64,000 bases of DNA from Limimaricola pyoseonensis (GCF_900102015.1 NZ_FNAT01000004.1:184443-248442), one strand, 5' to 3'. Positions 7,091 to 16,042 are shown, counted from the stretch's first letter. The notes: generated from the letters alone by a model not told the origin. Translations and numbers: made by a program.

Positions 7091-9619
7091 ATGCTTCGCG
7101 TCATCATGTACAAGCTCCGGCGCTCGCTGCGCCTGAAGGTGCAGGCGATCCTGATGCTCGGGCTCGGCCTGTGCTTCAGCCTTGTGATCCTGCAGCAGAG
7201 CTCGTCGCGGCTCGGCGGGCTGATGGAGTTCGGCGAGGCCGCGAGTCGCGACCGGACCGTGCTCGCGGCGAGCCTCGCGCGGCATGGCATCGAGATGGAC
7301 GAGCCGGGCTACCTCGCGGCGATCCGGTCCGACCTCGCCATGCCGCCGCATGACGAAGACGCCGCCGCGGCTCAGATGGAGGCGCCCGCGATCGCCGGGC
7401 TGCGCATCACCGGCACCGATGGCGGCGTGCTCGAACGCTTCGCGGCCGAGGGGGCGGCGCCGCTGGCGCCTGGCCTGCTCGACGCGCAGGCCGCGGCGGC
7501 GATCGAGCTGTGCGAGGTCCAGCAGGCCCGCCATGGCGAGCTGTTCGTGGTCACCGCGCCGGTGATGGGCGGCGGCGATGGCGGCGGCCAGCCGGTGCCG
7601 ATCGGCACGATCAGCATCGCCTGGGATCACGGCCACCTGCGCGCCGGCGTCTTCGAGGCGACGGCCAAGACCGCGCTTCTGGGCCTCGCGGCGGCGCTGG
7701 CGGTGATCGCGCTGCTCGGCGCGACGGTGCAGCGCATGGTGCTCGAGCCGCTGGCGCAGCTCGCGCGGGCGGTGCGCCGCATCCAGGCCAATGGCGACCT
7801 CTCGCAGATGCCGGCCGGGGTGCTCGAACGCTGCGACGAGATCGGCAGCCTCGCGGTGCGGTTCCAGTCGCTGCTCGCCCAGTCCAACGCCCAGATCCTC
7901 GCCCGTCGCGAGCAGCTCGACACCGCGCTCGAGCAGATGGCGCAGGGGCTGTGCCTGTTCGATTCGCACCACCGCCTGGTGATCAGCAACCGCCGGCTGG
8001 AGGAGATCTACGGCCTCGCCGAGGGCGAGCTCGAGGAGGGGATGGGGCTCGACGAGGTGCTGGCGGCCTGCCGGCGCGCCGGCAATTACGACCAGGCGCG
8101 GGTCGAGGAGATCAAGCTGGCGCTGGGGCGCACGCAAGGCGGCGGCGAGCCGCTGCGCTATCTCGAGGCGATCCGCGATGGCCGGCTGGTGTCGGTGGTG
8201 CGCGTGCCGCTGCCGCGCGGCGGCTGGGTCGCCACCTTCGAGGACGTGACCGAGCGCAAGCGCACCGAGGCCCAGGTCGAGCACATGGCCCAGCACGACG
8301 CGCTGACCGGCCTGCCCAACCGCCGCCGCTTCCGCGACAAGCTCGACGAGGCGCTGGCGCAGAGCGCGCGGGGCCGGCAGATGGCGGTGCTCGCGCTCGA
8401 CCTCGACAATTTCAAGCCGGTCAACGACACGCTCGGCCACTCGGTCGGCGACGCGCTGCTGCAGGAGGTCGCGCAGCGGCTGCGCGGCTGCCTGCGCCAG
8501 TCGAGCACCGTGGCGCGGCTGGGCGGCGACGAGTTCGCGATCATCGAGCGCGACATCGCCTCGCCGGGCGAGCCGGGCCGGCTGGCCGAACGGGTCGTCG
8601 CGGCGCTGGGCGTGCCCTACGAGATCGAGGGCCACCAGATCGTCATCGGCACCAGCATCGGCATCTCGATCGCGCCGCCCGACGGCGTGAACCCCGAGGA
8701 GCTGCTCAAGGCCGCCGATCTCGCGCTTTACCGCGCCAAGGCCGACGGGCGCGGCACCTACCGGTTCTTCGAGCCGCAGATGGATGCCCGCATGCAGAAG
8801 CGCCGGGCGCTCGAGCTGGACCTGCGCCGGGCGCTGGCCGAGGGCGAGCTGCAGCTGCACTACCAGCCGATCGTCAACCTCGAGACTGGCCGGGTGAGCT
8901 GCCTCGAGGCGCTGCTGCGCTGGCCGCATGAGAGCCGCGGCCAGGTCTCCCCCGGCGAGTTCATCCCGCTGGCCGAGGAGATCGGCCTGATCGGCCAGAT
9001 CGGCGCCTGGGTGCTGCGCGAGGCCTGCGCCAGCGCCGCGCGCTGGCCCGCGGAGGTGCGGGTCGCGGTCAACCTCTCGCCGCTGCAGTTCCGCTCGCTC
9101 ACGCTGGTGGCCGAGGTGGAGGCGGCGCTGGCGGAATCGGGGCTGGCGCCGCAGCGGCTCGAGCTGGAGATCACCGAGGCGGTGCTCCTGCAGCACTCCG
9201 AGCAGACGCTGGCGATCCTGAAGCGGCTCCGCGGGCTCGGCGTGCGGATCTCGATGGATGATTTCGGCACCGGCTACAGCTCGCTCGGCTACCTGCGGAC
9301 CTTCCCCTTCGACAAGATCAAGATCGACCGCTCCTTCATCAGGGACGTGGTCAACCACGGCGACGCGCTGGCCATCGTGCGGGCGATCTCGAGCATGGGC
9401 GCGAGCCTCGGCATGGTGACCACGGCAGAGGGGGTCGAGACCTCCGACCAGCTCGAGCGGCTGCGCAGCGAGGGCTGCACCGAGGTGCAGGGCTTCTATT
9501 TCAGCCCGGCCGTGTGCGGCGCCGAGGTGATGGCATTGCTGGAGAGGATCGGCCGGACGCCGGGCGAGCTGCCGCTGCCGCTGGAAGCCGCGGCCGGGTT
9601 GCGCAGCGCGGCCGGTTGA
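7091..9619 (+). CDS. Membrane GGDEF-EAL cyclic-di-GMP protein with HAMP and PAS
   Basis: 842 residues. Order: a first membrane helix (about 17-35), a periplasmic sensor segment, a second helix (about 194-216), a HAMP linker (RMVLEPLAQLARAVRRI), a PAS segment from about 270 (QMAQGLCLFDSHHRLVISN), GGDEF and then EAL. The cyclase signature is intact (GGDEF at 478-482). The EAL domain keeps EALLRW (606 on), the ELEITE glutamate, DDFGTGYSS, IKIDRSF and AEGVET, so phosphodiesterase activity is expected. The inhibitory I-site RxxD reads RQSS before GGDEF, so product inhibition may be lost. AAGAGGA sits 10 bases before the ATG. The PilZ gene directly downstream is a likely c-di-GMP receptor. Confidence 0.93.
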   Translation: MLRVIMYKLRRSLRLKVQAILMLGLGLCFSLVILQQSSSRLGGLMEFGEAASRDRTVLAASLARHGIEMDEPGYLAAIRSDLAMPPHDEDAAAAQMEAPAIAGLRITGTDGGVLERFAAEGAAPLAPGLLDAQAAAAIELCEVQQARHGELFVVTAPVMGGGDGGGQPVPIGTISIAWDHGHLRAGVFEATAKTALLGLAAALAVIALLGATVQRMVLEPLAQLARAVRRIQANGDLSQMPAGVLERCDEIGSLAVRFQSLLAQSNAQILARREQLDTALEQMAQGLCLFDSHHRLVISNRRLEEIYGLAEGELEEGMGLDEVLAACRRAGNYDQARVEEIKLALGRTQGGGEPLRYLEAIRDGRLVSVVRVPLPRGGWVATFEDVTERKRTEAQVEHMAQHDALTGLPNRRRFRDKLDEALAQSARGRQMAVLALDLDNFKPVNDTLGHSVGDALLQEVAQRLRGCLRQSSTVARLGGDEFAIIERDIASPGEPGRLAERVVAALGVPYEIEGHQIVIGTSIGISIAPPDGVNPEELLKAADLALYRAKADGRGTYRFFEPQMDARMQKRRALELDLRRALAEGELQLHYQPIVNLETGRVSCLEALLRWPHESRGQVSPGEFIPLAEEIGLIGQIGAWVLREACASAARWPAEVRVAVNLSPLQFRSLTLVAEVEAALAESGLAPQRLELEITEAVLLQHSEQTLAILKRLRGLGVRISMDDFGTGYSSLGYLRTFPFDKIKIDRSFIRDVVNHGDALAIVRAISSMGASLGMVTTAEGVETSDQLERLRSEGCTEVQGFYFSPAVCGAEVMALLERIGRTPGELPLPLEAAAGLRSAAG

Positions 9620-9656
9620 GGGCAGGTGAGCCCACATAAGGGGACGGAGAAGACGG

Positions 9657-9980
9657 ATGCGCTACAGAGAACAGAGATACCCCTCCGACCGGGAGCTGCG
9701 CGTCGAGCATGGCGGGCAGACGGTGCGGGCCAGCCTCGTGAACATCAGCGCCACCGGCGCGCGGCTGGCACGGCTGGGGCGGCTGCCAAGCGATGCGGCG
9801 GTCACGCTGTGCCACCTGAACCTGCGCCTGCCCGCCCGGGTGGTCTGGTCGAACGAGCGCCAGACCGGCGTGCGCTTCGTGATGCCGCTGGGCGCCTCCG
9901 AGGTGAACGCCTTTCGCGGCGCGGCGGGCGGCTTCGCCGGCCCCGGTGCCTGGGATCACGGCCTGCGCGAGCTGGGCTGA
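9657..9980 (+). CDS. PilZ domain protein (c-di-GMP receptor)
   Basis: A 107-residue, single-domain PilZ protein. The N-terminal arginine-rich motif (RYREQRYPSDRE) and the downstream NISATGARL, which matches (D/N)xSxxG, form the c-di-GMP binding signature. The rest, AVTLCHLNLRLPARVVW and TGVRFVMP, fits the PilZ beta barrel. It starts 37 bp after the GGDEF-EAL gene on the same strand, with GGAGAAGACGG upstream of its ATG. The pair forms a synthesis/breakdown-plus-receptor module. No output domain is fused, so it must act through a partner protein that cannot be identified here. Confidence 0.85.
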   Translation: MRYREQRYPSDRELRVEHGGQTVRASLVNISATGARLARLGRLPSDAAVTLCHLNLRLPARVVWSNERQTGVRFVMPLGASEVNAFRGAAGGFAGPGAWDHGLRELG

Positions 9981-10048
9981 GGCGGGCTTCATCCCGCATC
10001 GCCGCTGCGCTAGGATCGCGGCGCCGCCAGCCTGCCCAGGAGGACCGG

Positions 10049-10912
10049 ATGCGCTGTCCGGAGGACGAGATCCCCGCCCTGTCGGCCGAGCGGGATTACG
10101 AGCGGATCGCCTATCTGCTCACCTGCCACGCCTTCGCCTGGGACATCGAGCGCGCGCTCGAATTCGCGCTGTTCCGCACCTATGCCGTGCCCTCCATCTC
10201 GGGGCTGCTGGAGAGGACGGGCGAGTTCCTGCGCCGCCCGCGCAAGCGCTACGACGACACCGAGCTGCTGCTCTCCGAGCCGCTCGAGAACGGCCTCGAC
10301 AGCGGCCGAGGACGCGAGGCGATCGGGCGGATCAACGCCATGCATGGCAGCTACCGCATCGCCAACGAGGACATGCTCTACGTTCTGGGCACCTTCGTGC
10401 TCGAACCGGTGCGCTGGCTCGAACGCTTCGGCCGCCGCCCGATGACGCCGCATGAGCGGGCGGGCTGGACCAACTACTACCGCGCGCTCGGGCGGCGCAT
10501 GGGGATCGAGGGCATCCCCGAGGATTTCGACGGCTTCGCCGCCCAGAACGCGCGGGTCGAGCGCGAGCGCTACCGCTATGCCGACAGCAACCGCGCGATC
10601 GGGACCGCGACGCTCGACCTGCTGCTGGGCTTCTACCTGCCGCGGCCGCTGATCAAGGCCGCGCGGCCCGTGGCGCTGTCGCTGATGGACGCGCCCCTGC
10701 TGGCGGCGATGGGTTTCGCGCCGCCGCCCGCCGGTCTGCGCCGCGCGGTTCTGGCCGCGATGGCGGCGCGGGCGGCGGTGCTGCGCCGGCTGCCGCGCCG
10801 CCGGCGCCCGCGCCGGATCACGGCGCTGCACCGGCCCGGCTACCCGGTGGGCTACCGGATCGCCGAGCTGGGCACATGGCCGGCGGGGCGAGGCGAGCCG
10901 CCGCGGCCCTGA
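10049..10912 (+). CDS. MpaB/DUF2236-family oxygenase
   Basis: A 287-residue protein of the DUF2236 (MpaB, latex-clearing-protein related) superfamily of haem-containing oxygenases. Indicative stretches are ALFRTYAVPSISGLL, INAMHGSYRIANEDMLYVLGTFVLEPVRWL (family core with the putative axial histidine in MHGSYRI) and the helix RPLIKAARPVALSLMDAPLL. AGGAGGA (10038-10044) precedes the chosen ATG; the frame runs open further upstream through the PilZ gene, but without a start. The C-terminal 60 residues are very rich in arginine (RRLPRRRRPRR). The substrate is unknown. It lies 68 bp after the PilZ gene, and the lux-box-like dyad follows its end. Confidence 0.8.
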   Translation: MRCPEDEIPALSAERDYERIAYLLTCHAFAWDIERALEFALFRTYAVPSISGLLERTGEFLRRPRKRYDDTELLLSEPLENGLDSGRGREAIGRINAMHGSYRIANEDMLYVLGTFVLEPVRWLERFGRRPMTPHERAGWTNYYRALGRRMGIEGIPEDFDGFAAQNARVERERYRYADSNRAIGTATLDLLLGFYLPRPLIKAARPVALSLMDAPLLAAMGFAPPPAGLRRAVLAAMAARAAVLRRLPRRRRPRRITALHRPGYPVGYRIAELGTWPAGRGEPPRP

Positions 10913-10954
10913 TCGAAGGGGACGTAACGTCACATATGCGGCAACGCAGCGTCG

Positions 10955-10974
10955 TTGTGCGCTGCACTGCACAA
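10955..10974. promoter_or_regulatory. Lux-box-like 20-bp dyad
   Basis: TTGTGCGCTGCACTGCACAA is a 20-bp imperfect palindrome whose outer six bases on each side (TTGTGC/GCACAA) match exactly. It lies 145 bp upstream of the LuxR-type gene. The length and symmetry are those of LuxR-family operators; binding is inferred. A second small palindrome, GACGTAACGTC, is at 10921-10931. Confidence 0.45.
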
Positions 10975-11118
10975 AAGCCCCTTTGCGGGCCGGCCCGTGC
11001 CCCAAAAAAATCCCGAATTACGCCTAGATCTGGTCTCGAGGCATACGCATCACGCGGGCTCGCGCGGCAGGCAGCGCGTCACCGTGGTTGGAAAGGGCGG
11101 GCAAGAGAGGATCCGGAC

Positions 11119-11730
11119 ATGAAACTGCACAGCTATTCGAGCTCGGACTTCGATGCCCTGGCGCAGCTCGCGCCGGCCGGCTGCGCGGCGGTGATGCGGG
11201 TCAGCAAGGGCCGGCCGCTGCATCTCGAGAACCGCTACCCCGAGGAATGGCGCGCCACCTATGACCGCAAGTCCTATTTCCTGCGCGACCCCACGATCTT
11301 CTGGGGGCTGGCCAATGACGGCGTGATCGACTGGGACGACCCGGTTCTGGTCGACCATGGCGGGGTGATGGCCGACGCCAAGGCGCATGGCCTGCGCTTC
11401 GGCGCCACGGTCGCGACCGGCACCGCCGAGAGCCGCTCCTTCTGCGGCGTGGCGCGCAAGGACCGGCCCTTCGCCCGCGCCGAGCTAGACGAGGTGCTGC
11501 ACCAGCTGCAGATCCTGCATGCCGAACCCTGCGCCGAGCTGCGCGTCACGCCGGCGCAGATCGAGGCGCTGGAGCTGATGGCCGCGGGCGAACGCCATGC
11601 CCGTGCGGCGGCGCGGATCGGCATCAGCGAAAGCGCCCTGAAGGCCCGGCTGAAATCGGCGCGCGACAGCCTCGCCGCCCGCACCACCGCCGAGGCGGTG
11701 CACGCCGCGCAGGCGCGCGGGCTGATCTGA
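11119..11730 (+). CDS. LuxR-family quorum-sensing regulator (orphan)
   Basis: A 203-residue two-domain regulator. The N-terminal autoinducer-binding domain has the conserved pattern of LuxR/TraR proteins: Trp and Tyr in EEWRATYDRKSY, Asp-Pro in LRDPTIFW, a further Trp in VIDWDDP, and the glycine of GLRFGATV. The C-terminal GerE helix-turn-helix (about 140-203) reads LRVTPAQIEALELMAAGE then ARIGISESALKARLKSA. The ATG at 11119 is chosen because the conserved domain starts there and GAGAGGA lies just upstream. No luxI-type synthase is adjacent, so it either answers a distant synthase or a foreign or non-AHL signal. A lux-box-like dyad lies upstream, suggesting autoregulation or control of a neighbour. 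Confidence 0.88.
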   Translation: MKLHSYSSSDFDALAQLAPAGCAAVMRVSKGRPLHLENRYPEEWRATYDRKSYFLRDPTIFWGLANDGVIDWDDPVLVDHGGVMADAKAHGLRFGATVATGTAESRSFCGVARKDRPFARAELDEVLHQLQILHAEPCAELRVTPAQIEALELMAAGERHARAAARIGISESALKARLKSARDSLAARTTAEAVHAAQARGLI

Positions 11731-11831
11731 CCGGCTGACCCGACCGGCTGACCCGACCGGCGCGGCGCCCGAACGGCCGCCGCGCCAACCCTTGCCGTGC
11801 CAGGTCTTGCCCCGCCAAGCCTTGCCGCGCC
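11731..11831. repeat. Two short tandem arrays in the luxR-MFS gap
   Basis: 11731-11760 holds 2.3 exact copies of a 13-bp unit (CCGGCTGACCCGA), beginning at the base after the luxR stop codon. 11787-11831 holds three diverged 15-bp units with a CTTGCC(G/C) core at 11787, 11802 and 11817. Both arrays fill most of the 126-bp gap before the MFS gene. No function is evident; replication slippage is the simplest explanation. Confidence 0.75.
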
Positions 11832-11856
11832 GCCCGGCCGCTGGCAGGAAGGCGGC

Positions 11857-13035
11857 ATGACGCAGACCGAACGCAGCGCCGGCTGGCTGATCATCGCGCT
11901 CTGGGCCGCGGGGCTTGGTGCTGCGGCGCAATTCGCCAAGATGGCGGTGATCTTCCCCGCCCTGCAGGCGGCCTATCCCGAGGCCGGGGCGGGGCTCGGC
12001 CTCGCCGTGTCGCTGCTGAGCTTTCTGGGCATCGGGCTCGGCCTGCTGGCCGGGCTGATCACGGCGCGCGGGCCGCGCCGCGTGCTGATCTTCGCGCTCG
12101 GGCTCGGGGCGGCGGTCTCGCTGTTCCAGGCGTTGATGCCGCCGCTGCCGGTGCTGCTGGCCAGCCGCGTGGTCGAGGGGCTGTCGCACCTGCTGATCGT
12201 GGTCGCAGCCCCCAGCCTGATCGGACAGGCCAGCGCGCCGCGGCACCGGCCGCTGGCGATGACCCTGTGGAGCACCTTCTTCGGCGTGGCCTTCGCACTG
12301 GTGGCCTGGTTCGGCCCGGCGGTCGTGGCGCGGGGCGGGCCGGCGCTGCTTTTCGTGTTGCATGCGGGCGCCATGGCGACGCTGGCGCTCGTGCTGGCGC
12401 GGATGCTGCCGCGCCGGCCGCCGCCCGGGGCGCCGCTGCCGCTCGACCCGCGGGCGCTGCTGCGCCGGCATGTCGAGATCTACCGCTCGCCGGCGCTTTC
12501 GGCCCCGGCGCTGGGCTGGCTGTTCTACACGCTCACCTTCGTGTCGCTGATGACGGTGCTGCCGGCGATGCTGGCCCCGGCCGAGCGGGCGCTGGTGGCG
12601 GTGACGATGCCGCTGGCGGGGATCGCCTGCGCGCTCAGCCTCGGCGTGGCGCTGCTGCGGCGCTGGCCGGCGGTGCCGGTGGTGGTGCTGGGCTTCGGTC
12701 TGGCCCTTCTGGCGGCGCTGGGGCTGGTGATCTGGCCCGCGAGCCCCTGGCCGCCGATCGCGCTGGCCGCGACGCTGGGCCTCGTGCAGGCCGGCAGCTT
12801 CACCGCGATCCCGCAGCTCAACCCCGCGGCCGAGGCGCAGAGCCTCGCCAACGGCGCCGTGGCGCAGATGGGCAATCTGGGCAACGCGCTGGGCACGCCG
12901 CTCCTGCTCTGGGCGGTCGAGGGCTTCGGCCGGGCCGGCATGGCGGGCTTCCTGGTCGGCGCCTACGGGCTCGGCATCGCGGTGCATCTGGGCCTCGCGC
13001 GGCGGCGCGGGGCGGGCGGGGCCGCGCCGGCCTGA
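11857..13035 (+). CDS. Major facilitator superfamily transporter
   Basis: A 392-residue MFS protein with about twelve hydrophobic helices. The loop between helices 2 and 3 reads GLITARGPRRVLIFALGLG, the family's A-motif position (usually GxLaDrxGrrxxl), followed by LLASRVVEGLSHLLIVVAAPSLIGQ, the R-containing motif of helix 4. GGAAGG precedes the ATG at 11857. Exporters of the CynX/NimT or drug:H+ antiporter type look most alike, but the cargo cannot be named. It stands between an orphan LuxR gene and a class III aminotransferase on the same strand, with a tandem-repeat leader. Confidence 0.85.
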   Translation: MTQTERSAGWLIIALWAAGLGAAAQFAKMAVIFPALQAAYPEAGAGLGLAVSLLSFLGIGLGLLAGLITARGPRRVLIFALGLGAAVSLFQALMPPLPVLLASRVVEGLSHLLIVVAAPSLIGQASAPRHRPLAMTLWSTFFGVAFALVAWFGPAVVARGGPALLFVLHAGAMATLALVLARMLPRRPPPGAPLPLDPRALLRRHVEIYRSPALSAPALGWLFYTLTFVSLMTVLPAMLAPAERALVAVTMPLAGIACALSLGVALLRRWPAVPVVVLGFGLALLAALGLVIWPASPWPPIALAATLGLVQAGSFTAIPQLNPAAEAQSLANGAVAQMGNLGNALGTPLLLWAVEGFGRAGMAGFLVGAYGLGIAVHLGLARRRGAGGAAPA

Positions 13036-13112
13036 GCCGGCCCGATCGCTTGCCGGCGGCGCGGCCGAGGTTCAAGGTGACGGCAACGATTCAAGACCAT
13101 CGAGGCCCCCAA

Positions 13113-14447
13113 GTGACCCGCCTTCTTCACCGCACGACCCGCAGCACGCCCCGCCTCGCCGTGGCCGCGCGCGGCATCACCATCGAGGACAGCGAGGGGC
13201 GCAGCTACATCGACGCCTGCGGCGGCGCCGCCGTGTCTTGCCTCGGCCACGGCCATCCCGACGTGCTCGCGGCGCTGCACCGGCAGGCCGACAGCCTCGC
13301 CTATGCCCATACCGGCTTCTTCACCACCGAGGCGGCCGAGGCGCTCGGCGCGCGTCTGGTGGCGGACGCGCCCGAGGGGATCGGCCATGCCTATCTCGTC
13401 TCCGGCGGCTCCGAGGCGGTCGAGGCGGCGCTCAAGCTCGCGCGGCAGTACTTCACCGAGCGCGGCGAGCCGCAGCGCCGCCACGTCATCGCCCGCCGCC
13501 AGAGCTATCACGGCAACACGCTGGGCGCGCTGGCCGCCGGCGGCAATGAATGGCGCCGCGCGCAGTTCCGGCCGCTCTTGATCGAGACCCACCACATCGC
13601 GCCCTGCTTCGCCTATCGCGAGCAGCACGAGGGCGAGAGCGCGGCCGACTACGCCGCCCGCGCCGCGGGCGAGTTGGAGGCCAAGATCGCCGAGCTCGGG
13701 GCCGAGAACGTGCTGGCCTTCGTGGCCGAGCCGGTGGTCGGGGCCACCGCCGGGGCGGTGCCGCCGGTGGGCGACTACTTCAAGCGCATCCGCGAGATCT
13801 GCGACCGGCACGGGGTGCTGCTGATCCTCGACGAGGTGATGTGCGGCATGGGGCGCACAGGCACGCTGCACGCCTGCGAGCAGGAGGGCATCGCGCCCGA
13901 CCTGATGACCGTGGCCAAGGGACTTGGCGGGGGCTACCAGCCGATCGGGGCGGTGCTGCTGAGCCAGAAGATCTACGACGCCATCGCCGGCGGCTCGGGC
14001 TTCTTCCAGCACGGCCACACCTACATGGGCCATCCGATGGCCGCCGCCGCGGCGCTGGCCGTGCAGGAGGTGATCGCCCGCGACAACCTGCTGGAAAACG
14101 TGCGCGAGATGGGCGCGCATCTGCGCGCCCGGCTCGAGGAGGTGCTGGGCGATCATCCGAAGGTCGGCGACATCCGCGGCCGCGGCCTGTTCCAGGGGAT
14201 CGAGCTGGTCGCGGACCGCGCCACCAAGGCGCCCTTCGACCCCGATCTCAAGCTGCACGCCCGGATCAAGGCGCAGGCGATGGGGCAGGGGCTGATGTGC
14301 TACCCGATGGGCGGCACGATCGACGGGCAGCGCGGCGACCACGTGCTGCTGGCGCCGCCCTTCATCGTCACCCGCGACGACGTGGACGAGATCGTCGCCC
14401 GGCTCGCCAAGGCGATCGACCTCGCGCTGGCGGAGCTGCCCTCGTGA
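13113..14447 (+). CDS. Class III aminotransferase, second of three in the window
   Basis: A 444-residue PLP enzyme. The opening LLHRTTRSTPRLAVAARG and the stretch GGAAVSCLGHGHP are typical of a Rhodobacteraceae-common aspartate-aminotransferase-superfamily clade. PLP motifs are VSGGSEAVEAALKLARQY, LILDEVMCGMGRTG and the Schiff-base lysine in TVAKGLGGGYQP. The GTG at 13113 is chosen because homologous proteins begin at this leucine-rich segment; a GTG at 13077 with GAGG 6 bases upstream is a credible alternative adding 12 residues. The stop overlaps the next start (GTGA), so it is translationally coupled to a carboxymuconolactone-decarboxylase-like protein. The amino donor is unknown. Confidence 0.86.
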   Translation: MTRLLHRTTRSTPRLAVAARGITIEDSEGRSYIDACGGAAVSCLGHGHPDVLAALHRQADSLAYAHTGFFTTEAAEALGARLVADAPEGIGHAYLVSGGSEAVEAALKLARQYFTERGEPQRRHVIARRQSYHGNTLGALAAGGNEWRRAQFRPLLIETHHIAPCFAYREQHEGESAADYAARAAGELEAKIAELGAENVLAFVAEPVVGATAGAVPPVGDYFKRIREICDRHGVLLILDEVMCGMGRTGTLHACEQEGIAPDLMTVAKGLGGGYQPIGAVLLSQKIYDAIAGGSGFFQHGHTYMGHPMAAAAALAVQEVIARDNLLENVREMGAHLRARLEEVLGDHPKVGDIRGRGLFQGIELVADRATKAPFDPDLKLHARIKAQAMGQGLMCYPMGGTIDGQRGDHVLLAPPFIVTRDDVDEIVARLAKAIDLALAELPS

Positions 14448-14992
14448 CCGGCATCGCGCCGCTTCCCGACGCCGACTGGCCGGCCGAGATCACCGACATG
14501 CTGCCGGGCTTCGCCGGCCGGCTCGACGTCTACCGGGTGATGGCGCATCACCCGGCCCTGCTGCGCGCCTGGGCCGATCTGCGCCAGCATGTCGTGGTCG
14601 ACACCTCTCTGGGGCTCGAGTTCAGCGAGGTGGTGATCCTGCGCACCGGCCATCGCCACGGCTCGGCCTACGAATGGGGCCACCATGTCAGCCGCGCCCG
14701 CAAGCTCGGCATGTCCGAGGACCGGATCGCCTCGATCGCCGGGCCGCTCGAGGCGATGGCGCCGGCCGACGCGGTGATCGCAGGCGCGGTGGACGAGCTT
14801 CTGCAGGCCTCGCGCGTCTCGGCCGCGCGGCGCGCGGCGGTCGAGGATCTGGTCGGCCGCAAGGGGTTGTTCGACCTGATGGCGACGGTCGGCTTCTACA
14901 CCACGCTCGCCTTTCTGGCGAACAGCACCGATCTTGAACTGGACGAAGGCATCCGTGCCGAGTTAGACGAACGACCCGCGCCGAAGGCGTAA
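14444..14992 (+). CDS. Carboxymuconolactone decarboxylase-like protein
   Basis: A 182-residue protein of the CMD/AhpD-like superfamily. The signature RTGHRHGSAYEWGHHVSRARKLG carries the Glu-Trp-x-x-His motif of CMD proteins, and there is no CxxC, so it is not an AhpD-type peroxidase. It starts with GTG at 14444 inside the stop codon of the aminotransferase. CMD enzymes of aromatic catabolism are shorter (about 130 aa), and many paralogues have unknown roles. The tight coupling implies it works with the aminotransferase product, but no pathway can be assigned from the neighbours. The next unit, 84 bp away, is a TAXI-TRAP transporter. Confidence 0.82.
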   Translation: MTGIAPLPDADWPAEITDMLPGFAGRLDVYRVMAHHPALLRAWADLRQHVVVDTSLGLEFSEVVILRTGHRHGSAYEWGHHVSRARKLGMSEDRIASIAGPLEAMAPADAVIAGAVDELLQASRVSAARRAAVEDLVGRKGLFDLMATVGFYTTLAFLANSTDLELDEGIRAELDERPAPKA

Positions 14993-15076
14993 ATCGTGCT
15001 CGCAGCTTGACTTTTGCGTTCGGCGTTTCACGCTGTGGGCAGTTCAGAGGTAAAGAGTCCGGGAGGAAGACCGACC

Positions 15077-16042
15077 ATGAAGACCTATATCGCAGGCGCC
15101 GCCGCGGCGCTGACGCTGGCGGCCGGCGGTGCCGCCGCGCAGGAGCAGCAGTTCATTTCGATCGGCACCGGCGGCGTGACCGGCGTCTACTACCCGACCG
15201 GCGGCGCCATCTGCCGGCTGGTGAACCGCGGCCGCGCCGACCACGGCATCCGCTGCGGCGTCGAGTCGACCGGCGGCTCGGTCTACAACATCAACGCCAT
15301 CCGCTCGGGCGAGCTGGAGTTCGGCGTCGCCCAGTCCGACTGGCAGTTCCACGCCATGGAAGGCACCTCGCAGTTCGAGGAGCAGGGCGCCTTCGAGGAC
15401 CTGCGCGCCGTGTTCTCGGTGCATCCCGAGCCCTTCACCGTCGTGGCCCGCGCCGATGCCGGCATCGAGACCTTCGAGGATCTCAAGGGCAAGCGCGTCA
15501 ATGTCGGCAACCCCGGCTCGGGCCAGCGCGGCACCATGGAGGTGCTGATGGCCGAGATGGGCTGGACCATGGACGACTTCCAGCTCACCTCCGAGCTGCA
15601 GGCGGCCGAGCAGTCCCAGGCGCTGTGCGACAACAACATCGACGCGATGGTCTACACCGTCGGCCACCCGTCGGGCTCGATCCAGGAGGCGACCACCGCC
15701 TGCGACGCGGTGCTGGTGGACGTGTCGGGCGACGCCGTGACCAAGCTGGTCGACGAGAACCCCTACTACCGCACCGCCACCATTCCGGGCGGCATGTATC
15801 GCGGCAATGACGAGGACACCGCGACCTTCGGCGTCGGCGCGACCTTCGTGACCTCGGCCAGCGTGCCCGAGGAGGTGGTCTACGAGACCGTGAAGGCGGT
15901 GTTCGAGAACTTCGACCAGTTCAAGAGCCTGCACCCGGCCTTCGCCGACCTGACCAAGGAAGAGATGGTCGGCGACGGCCTCTCCGCGCCGCTGCATGCC
16001 GGCGCCGAGAAGTACTACCGCGAGGCCGGCCTGCTCGAGTGA
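15077..16042 (+). CDS. TAXI-family TRAP transporter solute-binding protein
   Basis: 321 residues with a clear Sec signal peptide ([18 protein letters not shown], cleavage after AAA near residue 21). The mature start [21 protein letters not shown] is the hallmark of TAXI (TRAP-associated extracytoplasmic immunogenic) binding proteins, and [25 protein letters not shown] follows as in the family. GGGAGGAAGA lies 6 bases before the ATG. It captures a small organic acid or amino acid in the periplasm for the fused permease encoded next. The ligand is not known; characterised TAXI proteins bind glutamate, alpha-ketoglutarate or related compounds. Confidence 0.93.
   Translation: MKTYIAGAAAALTLAAGGAAAQEQQFISIGTGGVTGVYYPTGGAICRLVNRGRADHGIRCGVESTGGSVYNINAIRSGELEFGVAQSDWQFHAMEGTSQFEEQGAFEDLRAVFSVHPEPFTVVARADAGIETFEDLKGKRVNVGNPGSGQRGTMEVLMAEMGWTMDDFQLTSELQAAEQSQALCDNNIDAMVYTVGHPSGSIQEATTACDAVLVDVSGDAVTKLVDENPYYRTATIPGGMYRGNDEDTATFGVGATFVTSASVPEEVVYETVKAVFENFDQFKSLHPAFADLTKEEMVGDGLSAPLHAGAEKYYREAGLLE

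Noticed and set aside
6641-9637. A very long open frame on the minus strand opposite the GGDEF-EAL gene
   Set aside because: It mirrors the real gene in GC-rich DNA, is repetitive in Arg, Gln and His, has no family motif, and the plus-strand protein has intact domains.
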